From Alloprevotella sp. (GTDB taxonomy: Bacteria; Bacteroidota; Bacteroidia; Bacteroidales; Bacteroidaceae): DNA of 64,000 bases. The position numbers and the translations under genes were made by a program. The notes beneath the pieces were generated by a model. It did not search any database, was not told where the DNA came from, and saw only the letters and a program-made list of their open reading frames with translations. The stretch is from positions 62,001 to 126,000 of the forward strand of contig JAFUZP010000002.1 in NCBI GenBank assembly GCA_017476545.1. Direction: 5' to 3'. The first letter of the stretch is position 1; the number at the start of each line of letters is the position of its first letter. This document shows, in pieces, positions 16,338-24,935 of the stretch.

Positions 16338-19235
16338 ATGAAAAAACTGTTTTCATTGCTGCTTGTGTTGTCCGTCTTTATACTGACGGCGCAGGCTGTT
16401 CCGCCTCTCTATCGCCCCTATACGCTGCAGCAGAGCGACGGAACCACCATTACTGTCTATAAGAACGGGCACGATGGTTTGGCTTTCTACACCACGGAAG
16501 ATGACCAAGTGGTGCTTCCTAACGCCAAAGGCGACCTCTGTTATGCCGTCATGCAGGCGGGGAGGCTCGTTCCCTCGGACGTAATCGCACACGATGCGGT
16601 GCGACGCACGGCAGAGGAGCGCGCCTTTATCGCTGCGAACCCCGTTTCGCCAGAGGCGCGTAGTGCTAAAGTACGTGCCACGCGGCGCAGTAATAAAGTT
16701 ATAGCCGCCTCAACGGGTAACGGCCTCGGTAAATACGGCACACCGGGTATGGGTGCCGTGAACAGCATCGGTACGTACACGCTTCCTGTCATCATGGTGC
16801 AGTTCGCCGACAAAGAGTTCAAGAACACGACGACCATCGAGAAAATGAACCGTTTCTATAATGATGAGGGCTACTCAGAGGAGAGTGGCACCGTCGGTAG
16901 TGTGCGGGATTATTTCCGTGACCAGAGCCGGGGGATGTTCTCACCGTCGTTCGATGTAGTAGGTATCGTCACGTTGGACGGCGATGTGGCAGACTACGGC
17001 GGGAACGATGCCTACGGGTACGATTCCAACTTGGACGGAATGTTGGAAGAGGCCGTAGCGAAAGCGGTTGATGAACTCGGCGTGGATTTCTCCCAGTACG
17101 TGGTGACGACTACTAACGGGCAGGGTCGCTCAAATACAGGTGTACCCCTCGTGTGCTTGTTCTATGCGGGTTACGGCGAAGCTACCGGTGCGCCGGACGA
17201 TACTGCCGCAGACACCCCGTGGCCTTGCGAGTGGGATTGCAACAAAACCATTAAAGGGACAAAGTTCAACAGCGTGTTCGTTGGCAATGAGCTGGACGCC
17301 AATGGCAACCTCATGGGTATGGGCGTGTTCGTGCATGAAACGGGCCATGCGCTCGGCTTGCCCGACTTCTATTGCACCGATGGCACCTATAGAGGAGATG
17401 ATGCATGCAGCAACTGGAGCATCATGGATACCGGGCCGTACGTGAACAACGCTCGCGCCCCGATCGGCTACAACGCCTATGAGAAGAGCTACCTCGGGTG
17501 GTTGGACATTCCTGAGATATCGGAGCCGTCGAACATCAACCTCGGTAACTACGACACGGAGGGTGACACGCTTGCCGTTATCATACGCAACTCGACAACG
17601 GAATGCTTCATTCTGGAGAACCGGCAACCCGGGAAATGGTATCCGCAGAGTATGGGTAGCGGGATGCTGCTTATGCGCTTGGCTTACAACAGCTCTGCAT
17701 GGAATGAGAACCGGGTGAACAATGATCAGAACGCGCAGCGGCTGAAAGTGCTCACGGCCAGCGGGGCTAAGATGTCCTACACAGGTGTGCCGTCACACTT
17801 GTACGGCAATGCGAAGAAGGAAGTTACCAGCCTGCCGCTATTGAACGGGAAGGAACTGACCACTGCGCCGATAACTGATATCAAGAAAACCGACGGTCAT
17901 GTGACTTTTGCCTTTAAGGGCGGAACACCGGAGGACGACGAACCCGACCCCGCTGCGGGCGAGGGGAAGGAGACTTTCGACTTTACGAAAGACGAGGCCT
18001 ACGGTATGACACTCCTTAGCGGTAACACAACCGCGTATGAAACGCCCGGCGTTGTCTGTGAGGAGGGGGCTGTGACGCTCACCTTCAGCGATGGGGAGAA
18101 AGACCTGCGCTGGTGGGCGGCTACGGACGGCAACCACCTGAGGATGTACGATAGTGCCTCGGCTACGTTCCGCGTACCCGATACGCTTGCCATCGTCAAG
18201 ATAATCGCTTATGGCGCATCGCGCAGTAAGTACACATTCTCCTCCGAGCCTGAAGGGATTACCGTCAATGACGTAATTGCCACATGGGAGGGTAAGTCGC
18301 ACAAGGTGACAATCTCGCACACGGGCACAGGGAACGCACAGGTTAAGTCCTTTGTGGTGCGCACTGTCCGTGTGGACGCTCCTTTGACTCCCGCTATGCC
18401 CGTCATCTCACCCGAAGCAGGAACGTATGAGGACCATGTACAGGTGAGCATTTCTGCCGCGCAGGACGCGACGATAGTCTATACGATAGACGGCAGCGAG
18501 CCTAGCTCTGGGGCTGACGGAAGCCAGGTCTATGCCGCACCGTTTGAGCTCACAGCGTCCGCTACCGTGAAGGCTGTGGCCTACGATGTGAACGGCAACA
18601 AGAGTGAGGTCGCAGCGGCGGCATACACCATCATACCTTCCGCTCCCGCCTTTGTCGTGACCTTCATGGGCGACACTATCCAGACGGGCGATACCATCGC
18701 GGTGAAGGTGTCGCATGACACCAGTGTGGAGGGATTTCCCGCCACCACGAATCCGGCACAGGATGCCGGCCTGTTCGTGCATAATGCGACGGATGACGCC
18801 ATCTCCCTTACCTATGAGGCCGTTGTGGACAAGGCAACAGCCGCCAGTGACTATACTCTCACTGTAGCCGGCCAGGCTGCGGATGAGGACGGAAGCATCG
18901 TTGTGGCCGATGTCGCCCTTGGGGCGAAGGCCGACACTGCGCTCCCCTGCGTCGTGGACTTCCTCTCTGCTGACAATTATGGCGAGGTGTATGCCATTGT
19001 GTCCGTAGGTGACGGCAAGCATGACACGATGTTCTGCATCCTCTTCACGAATGCCGACGAAAGCAATCCGCTAGACATCAACGGTGACGGCTCGGTGGAT
19101 GTGAGCGACGTGACGGCCCTTGTCGATGTCGTGCTCGGCGGTGGAAACGATCCGGGTATGGACTTGAACGGTGACGGCTCGGTGGATGTGAGCGACGTGA
19201 CCTTCCTGGTAAGTAATATTCTCGGGCAGGAATAA
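16338..19235 (+). CDS. Secreted M6-family metalloprotease with dockerin-type repeats
   Basis: 965 residues. A signal peptide (about residues 1-20, ending TAQA) is followed by an M6 (immune inhibitor A-like) catalytic domain with the zinc motif HETGH at residues 333-337, then GLPDFYC. Around residues 690-770 is a chitobiase-C-like beta domain (ATIVYTIDGSEPSSG). The C-terminus holds two near-identical calcium-loop repeats, DINGDGSVDVSDV and DLNGDGSVDVSDV, typical of dockerin type I. A -7 element TACTTTTG lies at 16301-16308. Its paralogue follows directly but ends in a different tail. It probably degrades host or dietary protein outside the cell. Confidence 0.9.
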   Translation: MKKLFSLLLVLSVFILTAQAVPPLYRPYTLQQSDGTTITVYKNGHDGLAFYTTEDDQVVLPNAKGDLCYAVMQAGRLVPSDVIAHDAVRRTAEERAFIAANPVSPEARSAKVRATRRSNKVIAASTGNGLGKYGTPGMGAVNSIGTYTLPVIMVQFADKEFKNTTTIEKMNRFYNDEGYSEESGTVGSVRDYFRDQSRGMFSPSFDVVGIVTLDGDVADYGGNDAYGYDSNLDGMLEEAVAKAVDELGVDFSQYVVTTTNGQGRSNTGVPLVCLFYAGYGEATGAPDDTAADTPWPCEWDCNKTIKGTKFNSVFVGNELDANGNLMGMGVFVHETGHALGLPDFYCTDGTYRGDDACSNWSIMDTGPYVNNARAPIGYNAYEKSYLGWLDIPEISEPSNINLGNYDTEGDTLAVIIRNSTTECFILENRQPGKWYPQSMGSGMLLMRLAYNSSAWNENRVNNDQNAQRLKVLTASGAKMSYTGVPSHLYGNAKKEVTSLPLLNGKELTTAPITDIKKTDGHVTFAFKGGTPEDDEPDPAAGEGKETFDFTKDEAYGMTLLSGNTTAYETPGVVCEEGAVTLTFSDGEKDLRWWAATDGNHLRMYDSASATFRVPDTLAIVKIIAYGASRSKYTFSSEPEGITVNDVIATWEGKSHKVTISHTGTGNAQVKSFVVRTVRVDAPLTPAMPVISPEAGTYEDHVQVSISAAQDATIVYTIDGSEPSSGADGSQVYAAPFELTASATVKAVAYDVNGNKSEVAAAAYTIIPSAPAFVVTFMGDTIQTGDTIAVKVSHDTSVEGFPATTNPAQDAGLFVHNATDDAISLTYEAVVDKATAASDYTLTVAGQAADEDGSIVVADVALGAKADTALPCVVDFLSADNYGEVYAIVSVGDGKHDTMFCILFTNADESNPLDINGDGSVDVSDVTALVDVVLGGGNDPGMDLNGDGSVDVSDVTFLVSNILGQE

Positions 19236-19299
19236 AAGCCCGGGGCGGTAGCCGACATAGCGCGTCCCCTTTGCCAATTCCGGTGAATGGGGGCGCTGC

Positions 19300-19331
19300 T
19301 TTGTTCGGGTCGGAGGAAATGATTACCTTTG
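19300..19331 (+). promoter_or_regulatory. Promoter of the second M6 protease
   Basis: TTTG at 19300-19303 and TACCTTTG at 19324-19331 with exactly 20 bp between. The tandem protease gene can therefore be expressed separately from the first. Confidence 0.75.
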
Positions 19332-19376
19332 TGCCGCCTAAATATAAATATGTGTAACATAAAGATGCGATATAGT

Positions 19377-22208
19377 ATGAAAAGAACGCTATTTTCCCTG
19401 TTCCTCCTTCTGGCCGTAGCGGCACAGGCTATCCCTCCGATGGATACTCCCATCGCCGTCCGCCAGAGCGACGGAACCACCATCATGGTACGTATTCACG
19501 GGCAACGCCGCACGGAGTTCTACACGACGGCAGACGGCAAGGTCGTGGTACGCAATGCCAAGAAAGACTTGTGCTACGCAGTCTTGCAGGGTGACCGCCT
19601 CGTAGCGACCGATGTCGTGGCGCATGAGCCCTCCGCACGCTCGGAGCGCGAACGTGCGTTCCTTGGTACGAACCAGCTGACGGCTGAGGTCGCTGCGCGC
19701 GCCGTGATGCGTGCGCCGCAAGCCCTGCGCGCCCCGGCACAGACAATCAATGCATCTACGGCAGACGGTCTCGGCCGTTACGGCCAGAGTGGCGTGGGCG
19801 CCGTTCCCAGCATCGGGGATGTGGTTATCCCGGTCATCCTAGTGGAGTTCTCCGACACGAAGTTGCAGCCCACCACGACCGTTGAGAAGATGACACGTTA
19901 CTACAACGAGGAAGGTTACCATGACGAGGACGGCGCGGTAGGCAGTGCGCGCGACTACTTCATAGCGCAGAGCCGGGGGATGTTCCGCCCTACGTTTGAC
20001 GTGGTAGGCCGGGTGTCGATAACCAACCGCACGGCGGCCTATTACGGCAGTAACGACAAGAGCGACGGTTTCATCGAGGTGGTGAAGGACGGTATGAGTA
20101 ATGCCGTGCGTCAGCTTGGCGTGGACTGGAAGAAATATGTGCAGGGTGACGGCATTCCCCTCGTGGCGGTAATCTTTGCCGGTAACGGCGAGGCGACCGG
20201 CGGCGGCGAGGATGCGCTTTGGCCCTGCGAGTACGACTTGAACTCCACCCTCAGCGGCGTGAAGGTGCGCTCTATATTTATCGGCAACGAAGTCTATGCT
20301 GACGGGTCGCTCATGGGTATGGGCGTATTCTGCCATGAGTTCGGCCATGCGCTCGGCCTGCCCGACTTCTACTGCACCAACTACGGCCATTCGGAGGTGA
20401 CGATGGGGCACTGGTCCATCATGTGCTCCGGCTGCTACCTCCCTGATGCCCACGCCCGCGCACCTATCGGTTATACTGCCTACGAGCGCAGTTACCTCGG
20501 TTGGGAGGATATCCCCGAACTGACGGAAGCCGATGCCGTGACGCTCTACCAGTGGGGGAGCCAATATGGCAGCAACTCCACCCTTGTGCGCAATCCGCGC
20601 GATGAGCGGGAGTATTTCATCTTCGAGCAACGCCAGCCCGGCACGTGGTATCCCGCCAGCTTCGGCACGGGTATGTTCGTGACGCATGTCACCTACGACA
20701 GCAATGCCTGGTACTATAATAACCTTAACAACACGCAGGGGTCGCTCCGGATGACCTATCTGCCCGCGAACGGGACTAAGAACGGACGCAGTGCCGCCGA
20801 GTTGTTCCCCGGTTCGGGCGGCACACGGACGGAGCTCGGTCCCAATACGAATCCCGCAATGCGCCTCTTCAACGGCGCTACACTGGACAGACCGCTCTAT
20901 AAAATAACGCGCAATGACGACTCCTCCGTATCCTTCAACTTCCTGGACCCTGACTTCGTAGGGCGCACGCCCGGCGATGTGGTCGAGGCGGACGGCCTCA
21001 CGTACCGTTTCATCTCGAGGGCGCAGGTCGAAGTAAAGGCCAAGGAGAACGGCGGCGCCTATGGCGGCAGTGTCAATATCCCGGAAAGTTACATTGACGG
21101 TACGCATCACTACACGGTGGTCGGCATTGCCGACGGCGCGTTCGCGGACTGCCCCGCCCTTACCTCGGTGGATGTTCCCGCCACGGTGCGCACCATCTCG
21201 CCAACTGCCTTTACGGGTAGCCGCGCGGTGCAGCGCGTCAGCGTGGCCGAGGACAACATGGACTTCCTCAGCCTTGACGGCGTACTCTTCACTAACAGTG
21301 AGATGGTGACGAACCCGACCGAGATGGCCGCGCCACTGGAGACAGAGGACGTGTTCGACTTCGCGGGGAACCCGTGGAACTTCGACGTGGCCGACAATGC
21401 GCTGAAGCCGGAGAAGGGTAAGCTCAGTCTGGACATACGCGCGGGCAACGTGACCATCCTGCCCGAGGCCGAGGACGCCAGCGGCCGCACCATGGTATAT
21501 TTATTCAAGAGTTCTTCGGGCATTGACATGCGCTTGCGCAAGGATGCCCGTATCACCATCACCGTCCCCGAGGGCGTGACGCTCAGCCGCCTTGAGTTCG
21601 CGGGGAGTGCCGTGAACCTTTCCGCGTCGGTGGGGGCGATGGAGGGTAACGTATGGACGGGCAGCGCGCAGGAAGTGACATTTACGGCCACGGCGGCTAC
21701 GCGGCTCAGTACGCTGACCGCGAAGACCCTCTCCCGCCACCTGTACGCCGAGGCCGCCCTGTTGTACTATCCTGCCGCCCGCACGGGGGCCTACACGGTG
21801 CCTGTGGGCGTCAGCCGCATCGGCGCACACGCTTTTGACGGGGCTTCGGTGGCGGAGATTACGCTTTCCGACTCGCTCCTGACGGTAGGCGAGCGGTCGC
21901 TCGACGCTCCCGGATTGCGCACGCTGACGGCGCGCACCGCTGTGCCGGCCGCCGCTTCAGGTGATCCCTTCCCCTCTGTGGACAAGGCGCTCTGCACGCT
22001 CAACGTGCCGGCAGGGGCGGAGTCCGCTTACCGTTCGGCGGCATTCTGGCAGCAGTTCTACGGTATCGATGCCATCAGCCTGCCTACTGCGGGCGATACC
22101 GCCGCCGGCTTGCGCGGTGCCCCCGTCTATGACCTGCAGGGTCGCCGCGTGGCGCGTCCGGGTCGCGGACTGTACGTTGTCGGCGGGCGGAAAGTGCTCG
22201 TGAAGTAG
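19377..22208 (+). CDS. Secreted M6-family metalloprotease with BspA-like repeats and sorting-like tail
   Basis: 943 residues from MKRTLFSLFLLLAVAAQA, a clear signal peptide; in-frame ATGs at 19350 and 19365 are less likely. The M6 catalytic motif HEFGH is at residues 320-324, followed by GLPDFYC as in its neighbour. The C-terminal half has leucine-rich BspA-type segments (GIADGAFADCPALTSVDVP and GVSRIGAHAFDGASVAEIT). The last 25 residues (VYDLQGRRVARPGRGLYVV and a basic end) match a C-terminal tail common on secreted Prevotella proteins, related to type IX sorting signals. The preprotein opening and the catalytic domain are clearly homologous to the upstream gene, so this is a tandem duplication. 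Confidence 0.9.
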   Translation: MKRTLFSLFLLLAVAAQAIPPMDTPIAVRQSDGTTIMVRIHGQRRTEFYTTADGKVVVRNAKKDLCYAVLQGDRLVATDVVAHEPSARSERERAFLGTNQLTAEVAARAVMRAPQALRAPAQTINASTADGLGRYGQSGVGAVPSIGDVVIPVILVEFSDTKLQPTTTVEKMTRYYNEEGYHDEDGAVGSARDYFIAQSRGMFRPTFDVVGRVSITNRTAAYYGSNDKSDGFIEVVKDGMSNAVRQLGVDWKKYVQGDGIPLVAVIFAGNGEATGGGEDALWPCEYDLNSTLSGVKVRSIFIGNEVYADGSLMGMGVFCHEFGHALGLPDFYCTNYGHSEVTMGHWSIMCSGCYLPDAHARAPIGYTAYERSYLGWEDIPELTEADAVTLYQWGSQYGSNSTLVRNPRDEREYFIFEQRQPGTWYPASFGTGMFVTHVTYDSNAWYYNNLNNTQGSLRMTYLPANGTKNGRSAAELFPGSGGTRTELGPNTNPAMRLFNGATLDRPLYKITRNDDSSVSFNFLDPDFVGRTPGDVVEADGLTYRFISRAQVEVKAKENGGAYGGSVNIPESYIDGTHHYTVVGIADGAFADCPALTSVDVPATVRTISPTAFTGSRAVQRVSVAEDNMDFLSLDGVLFTNSEMVTNPTEMAAPLETEDVFDFAGNPWNFDVADNALKPEKGKLSLDIRAGNVTILPEAEDASGRTMVYLFKSSSGIDMRLRKDARITITVPEGVTLSRLEFAGSAVNLSASVGAMEGNVWTGSAQEVTFTATAATRLSTLTAKTLSRHLYAEAALLYYPAARTGAYTVPVGVSRIGAHAFDGASVAEITLSDSLLTVGERSLDAPGLRTLTARTAVPAAASGDPFPSVDKALCTLNVPAGAESAYRSAAFWQQFYGIDAISLPTAGDTAAGLRGAPVYDLQGRRVARPGRGLYVVGGRKVLVK

Positions 22209-22222
22209 GAGTTGCACGCTTC

Positions 22223-22304
22223 TTACCCGTAGGGGTAATCATTCTTAACCCTAGGGTTACGGTTCCGTGACCCTAGGGTTAGTTTTTCCTAACCGTCGGG
22301 TTAG
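22223..22304. repeat. Phased palindrome array 2 (four units, 22-bp period)
   Basis: Units at 22223, 22245, 22267 and 22289: TTACCCGTAGGGGTAA, TTAACCCTAGGGTTAC, GTGACCCTAGGGTTAG and CTAACCGTCGGGTTAG. The spacing is exactly 22 bp. The array starts 15 bp after the protease stop and ends 32 bp before the promoter of leader module A. Confidence 0.85.
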
Positions 22305-22335
22305 GATTTCCCTGGGCTGATTATTTTTTCCTGGC

Positions 22336-22367
22336 CTTGGCCAGCAGGAGAATTTTCCCTACCTTTG
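22336..22367 (+). promoter_or_regulatory. Promoter of leader module A
   Basis: CTTG at 22336-22339 and TACCTTTG at 22360-22367, 20 bp apart. The same CTTGG...TACCTTTG arrangement occurs at the other two copies of this module. Confidence 0.75.
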
Positions 22368-22372
22368 CAGCG

Positions 22373-22590
22373 GAAATCAGGAACTTGATTATGCCTTACG
22401 CGTATATATATAATAACGGTATAGCCGCCTCCGCGTGTGCGGAGGCTGGTTCTGCCCGTATCTACGGGGCGGGAAGTGCTCGAATTACCCCCCCTCACGC
22501 TTTGGTTATCAAGTAGTTACAGATATACGAGTACGCATTGAGCGGCGCATCGCGCCCCCTTCGGTGGGGTGTGGTGCGCCGCTTGGCGTG
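22373..22590 (+). ncRNA. Structured leader or small RNA, copy A
   Basis: About 215 nt between the promoter and a terminator-like hairpin (arms 22542-22558 and 22566-22582, with little T-run here). ACTTGAT (22383-22389) pairs with ATCAAGT (22508-22514) and closes the element. GCCTCCGC (22427-22434) pairs with GCGGAGGC (22439-22446), and a CCCGTA/TACGGG hairpin follows. Copies B (29.7 kb) and C (40.7 kb) are alignable without gaps from 22391 to 22516, and the helices are kept by compensating changes. The downstream gene at 22717 has no separate promoter that I can see. This could be an attenuating leader or an independent small RNA. Confidence 0.65.
22391..22516 (+). CDS. 41-residue small ORF inside leader copy A
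   Basis: Starts MPYAYIYNNG and ends ARITPPHALVIK. Start, stop and length are the same in all three module copies, with no insertions or deletions over 42 codons. Many differences between copies A and B fall at third codon positions and are silent. The closing helix of the RNA brackets the ORF. It is either a translated leader peptide or a coincidence of RNA conservation; ribosome profiling would settle this. The Ile-Thr-Pro-(Pro/Gln) segment near the end is the most conserved part. Confidence 0.5.
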   Translation: MPYAYIYNNGIAASACAEAGSARIYGAGSARITPPHALVIK

Positions 22591-22716
22591 TATGTACCAG
22601 CCCATGCCCCCGAAGCCCCTCCAGCCCCCCTCCCGTCCCCCCGAGAGGGGGAGGCTTGGGGATGGTGTGGGCGTTAATAAACAAATGCTATTATAAATAA
22701 ATTAAAGTATTAAGTA

Positions 22717-23280
22717 ATGGACAAAAGAATGAACGAGAACGCTGCGCTGCCCGCCGATATGCGGGCAGCGGAAACGGGCGCGGACACCGCACTGGGGCGG
22801 GAGAAGACGTACGTGAAGCCTGCGATGCAGGTATTCCCGCTGGGCTGCGGGCTGCTGGCGATGAGCGTCGTGTCCGGAGAGCCCGTTCAAGTCACCATCT
22901 CCGCAGGAATAGATATGTATTACTTTTACGATCATTTAGGTTGTATTCAGCACGTGCCGGATATTGCCTACGATGATTTCAAGAAAATTCCGTTCCTAAA
23001 GGATAAGCTTCCGATGGACGCGCTAGGTTATACCGAAGGTTCAGTTATTAAGTACTGCTTCCATAGCGATGGACTCTATGGACCGTCGGTCTCTTTCGAG
23101 GCTGGCGGCGGAGTTTGGGATGCGGACTTTCTTGCCGACCTAGAGCTTCCTAGTGGTATTGCGTTCCCCTCCGGCTCTTTTAATCTTTACGAGGATGACA
23201 AAATAATGGTTCCCGGTACGTATAGAGGAACCCCTGTTGTCGTCACTCTAGTACTTCGGTTTCGGCAAGTGGGCGGCTGA
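22717..23280 (+). CDS. YxxPxxxV-motif protein, copy 1 (function unknown)
   Basis: 187 residues without a signal peptide. The N-terminal 45 residues end in the motif KTYVKPAMQVFPLG, then LLAMSVVSGEPVQV. The paralogue at 41047 shares this block and several downstream segments: DMY, DDF, YCF, ADFLA and a final YRG. Short Bacteroidetes proteins with a KxYxxPxxxV...LAxSG opening are common and uncharacterised; this one has a globular extension of about 130 residues. It follows leader module A, with AT-rich spacer DNA just before the ATG. The last 38 bp overlap the convergent S41 protease gene. No function is claimed. Confidence 0.75.
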   Translation: MDKRMNENAALPADMRAAETGADTALGREKTYVKPAMQVFPLGCGLLAMSVVSGEPVQVTISAGIDMYYFYDHLGCIQHVPDIAYDDFKKIPFLKDKLPMDALGYTEGSVIKYCFHSDGLYGPSVSFEAGGGVWDADFLADLELPSGIAFPSGSFNLYEDDKIMVPGTYRGTPVVVTLVLRFRQVGG

Positions 23281-24928
23281 GGATGCGGTGGTACTCGGCT
23301 TCGTCGGCCAGTATGCCTAGGGCCGTCTCCAGCACCTTGTCGTCCCGCAGGGCGTACTCGGCCTCGCCGCGCTGGTAGTAGTAGGTGTTTACGATGCGGC
23401 TCTCCACGAGGCGGCGTATGTCGGCGGCCCAGTGGTCCAGGTCGTAGTCCAGGTTGTGCGCGAGCTTGCCCTCGAGTGCTTCGAGCTCCTCGCGGGTGAC
23501 GTCGGCGTAGCCTTCGAAGCGGGCTATCTCGCGGAGGATGTCGAGTGCGGCCTTGGAGCGGTTGTCGTAGGTGAACTTGGCCTGCTTGAGGAATGCCTTG
23601 AAGTCGCTGAACTCCTCGTCGGTGAGGCTGAATTGGGCGGCGGGGAGGATGGTGGCGTGACGGTTGTGGTAGTCGGCCACGTAGTCGGCGAGGGCGTCGC
23701 TGGCCTCGAGGTAGCTGAGCAGGGTGGGCAGGCTGTCGGGCCGGGCGGTGACGTCGGGCTGTATGCCGCCCCCGTCGCGTACGCTGCGTCCGCCTGCCGT
23801 GCGGAATTCGCGGGCGAGGCTGTCGGGTAGGTGCTGCGGTACGCCGTTTTTGTAGCTATAGGCTTGTATGCACCGTCCGCTGGGTATGTAGTACTTGGCG
23901 GTGGTCATCTTGAGTGCCGTGTTGTAGGGAAGCTGTCGTGTCTGCTGCACGAGCCCCTTGCCGTAGGTGCGGGTTCCGACGATGACCGCGCGGTCGTAGT
24001 CCTGCAGCGCGCCGCTGTTGATTTCTGCGGAGGAGGCAGTCCCGCCGTCCACGAGCACAACGAGGGGCATGTCGGGGAGCATGGGCTCGTCCTGCGTCCT
24101 GTAGGTGCTTCCGTCCTCGCCGTGCTTTCCCTTCAGGCTGACAATCTCGCTGCCTTTCGGGAGGAAGAGGTTGGTCACGCCCACGGCCTGGTCGAGCAGC
24201 CCGCCGGGGTTGCCGCGCAGGTCGAGGACTAGGCGGCGCGCGCCCTGCTGCTTCAGGGCGGCGAGGGTTATGCGCACGTCCCGCGTGGCCTGCTCCTTGT
24301 AGCTGTCGAGCATGATGTAGCCTATGCTGTCGCGCAGTACGGTGGAGAATACGACGCTGGGGAGGGTGACGGTTCGGCGAGTCAGTCTCACGTCGAAGGG
24401 CTCCGGATGGCCGTAACGCCGCACGGTGAGCGTGAACGAGGTGCCCGGTTCACCGCGCAGCGATGCACTGACGCGGCTGCTGTACTCGGCCTCCTTCCCC
24501 TTTTCGGCCAGTCCGTAATCCTTGCCGTCCTGCGCCAGGATGATGTCCCCGGGCAGGAGTCCGGCCTCGGCTGCGGGCATCCCCTCATAGGGCTCGGCTA
24601 CGATGCAGCGCCGCTCGGACTGGCGTACGGCGATGAGTGAGCCGATGCCCGCGTACTTCCCCGTTGTGAGTTCGCGCAGGCCGTCCGCGTCTTTCTCCGT
24701 GTAGTATTCCGTGTAAGGATCGAGCTGCCCCAGCATGTAGAGCAGGGCGTTGCTGACGTTCTTCTCGGCGTTGAGCGTATCGACGTAGTAGAGGTCGAGT
24801 TCTTTGTATAGGTTGTTAAATATCTCGAGGTTCTTAGCCACTTCGAAGTTGTGCGCCGACTCGTCGCTCTGTGCCGCACAGGGGATGGCCGCTACGGCCA
24901 GGGCCAGCAGGGTGAGGAGGTGTCTCAT
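23243..24928 (-). CDS. S41-family C-terminal processing peptidase
   Basis: 561 residues from MRHLLTLLALAVAAIPCAAQ, a signal peptide for export to the periplasm. A PDZ domain (about residues 85-180: AGIGSLIAVRQ, AGLLPGDIILAQDG) precedes the S41 catalytic region, with DLRGNPGGLLDQAV, the serine motif GGTASSAEI and the general-base lysine in TYGKGLVQ. CtpA-type enzymes trim periplasmic or outer-membrane proteins. The start lies 7 bp after the sugar-kinase stop, so the two are one operon. A more upstream in-frame start would lack the signal peptide at the N-terminus and was rejected. Confidence 0.92.
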   Translation of the reverse strand: MRHLLTLLALAVAAIPCAAQSDESAHNFEVAKNLEIFNNLYKELDLYYVDTLNAEKNVSNALLYMLGQLDPYTEYYTEKDADGLRELTTGKYAGIGSLIAVRQSERRCIVAEPYEGMPAAEAGLLPGDIILAQDGKDYGLAEKGKEAEYSSRVSASLRGEPGTSFTLTVRRYGHPEPFDVRLTRRTVTLPSVVFSTVLRDSIGYIMLDSYKEQATRDVRITLAALKQQGARRLVLDLRGNPGGLLDQAVGVTNLFLPKGSEIVSLKGKHGEDGSTYRTQDEPMLPDMPLVVLVDGGTASSAEINSGALQDYDRAVIVGTRTYGKGLVQQTRQLPYNTALKMTTAKYYIPSGRCIQAYSYKNGVPQHLPDSLAREFRTAGGRSVRDGGGIQPDVTARPDSLPTLLSYLEASDALADYVADYHNRHATILPAAQFSLTDEEFSDFKAFLKQAKFTYDNRSKAALDILREIARFEGYADVTREELEALEGKLAHNLDYDLDHWAADIRRLVESRIVNTYYYQRGEAEYALRDDKVLETALGILADEAEYHRILSRPLAETEVLE

Positions 24929-24935
24929 ACGGATG

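Noticed and set aside
22223..22304. CRISPR array interpretation of the 22-bp periodic repeats
   Set aside because: Units are 16-bp palindromes with 6-bp spacers, far too short for CRISPR repeats and spacers, and no cas genes are present.
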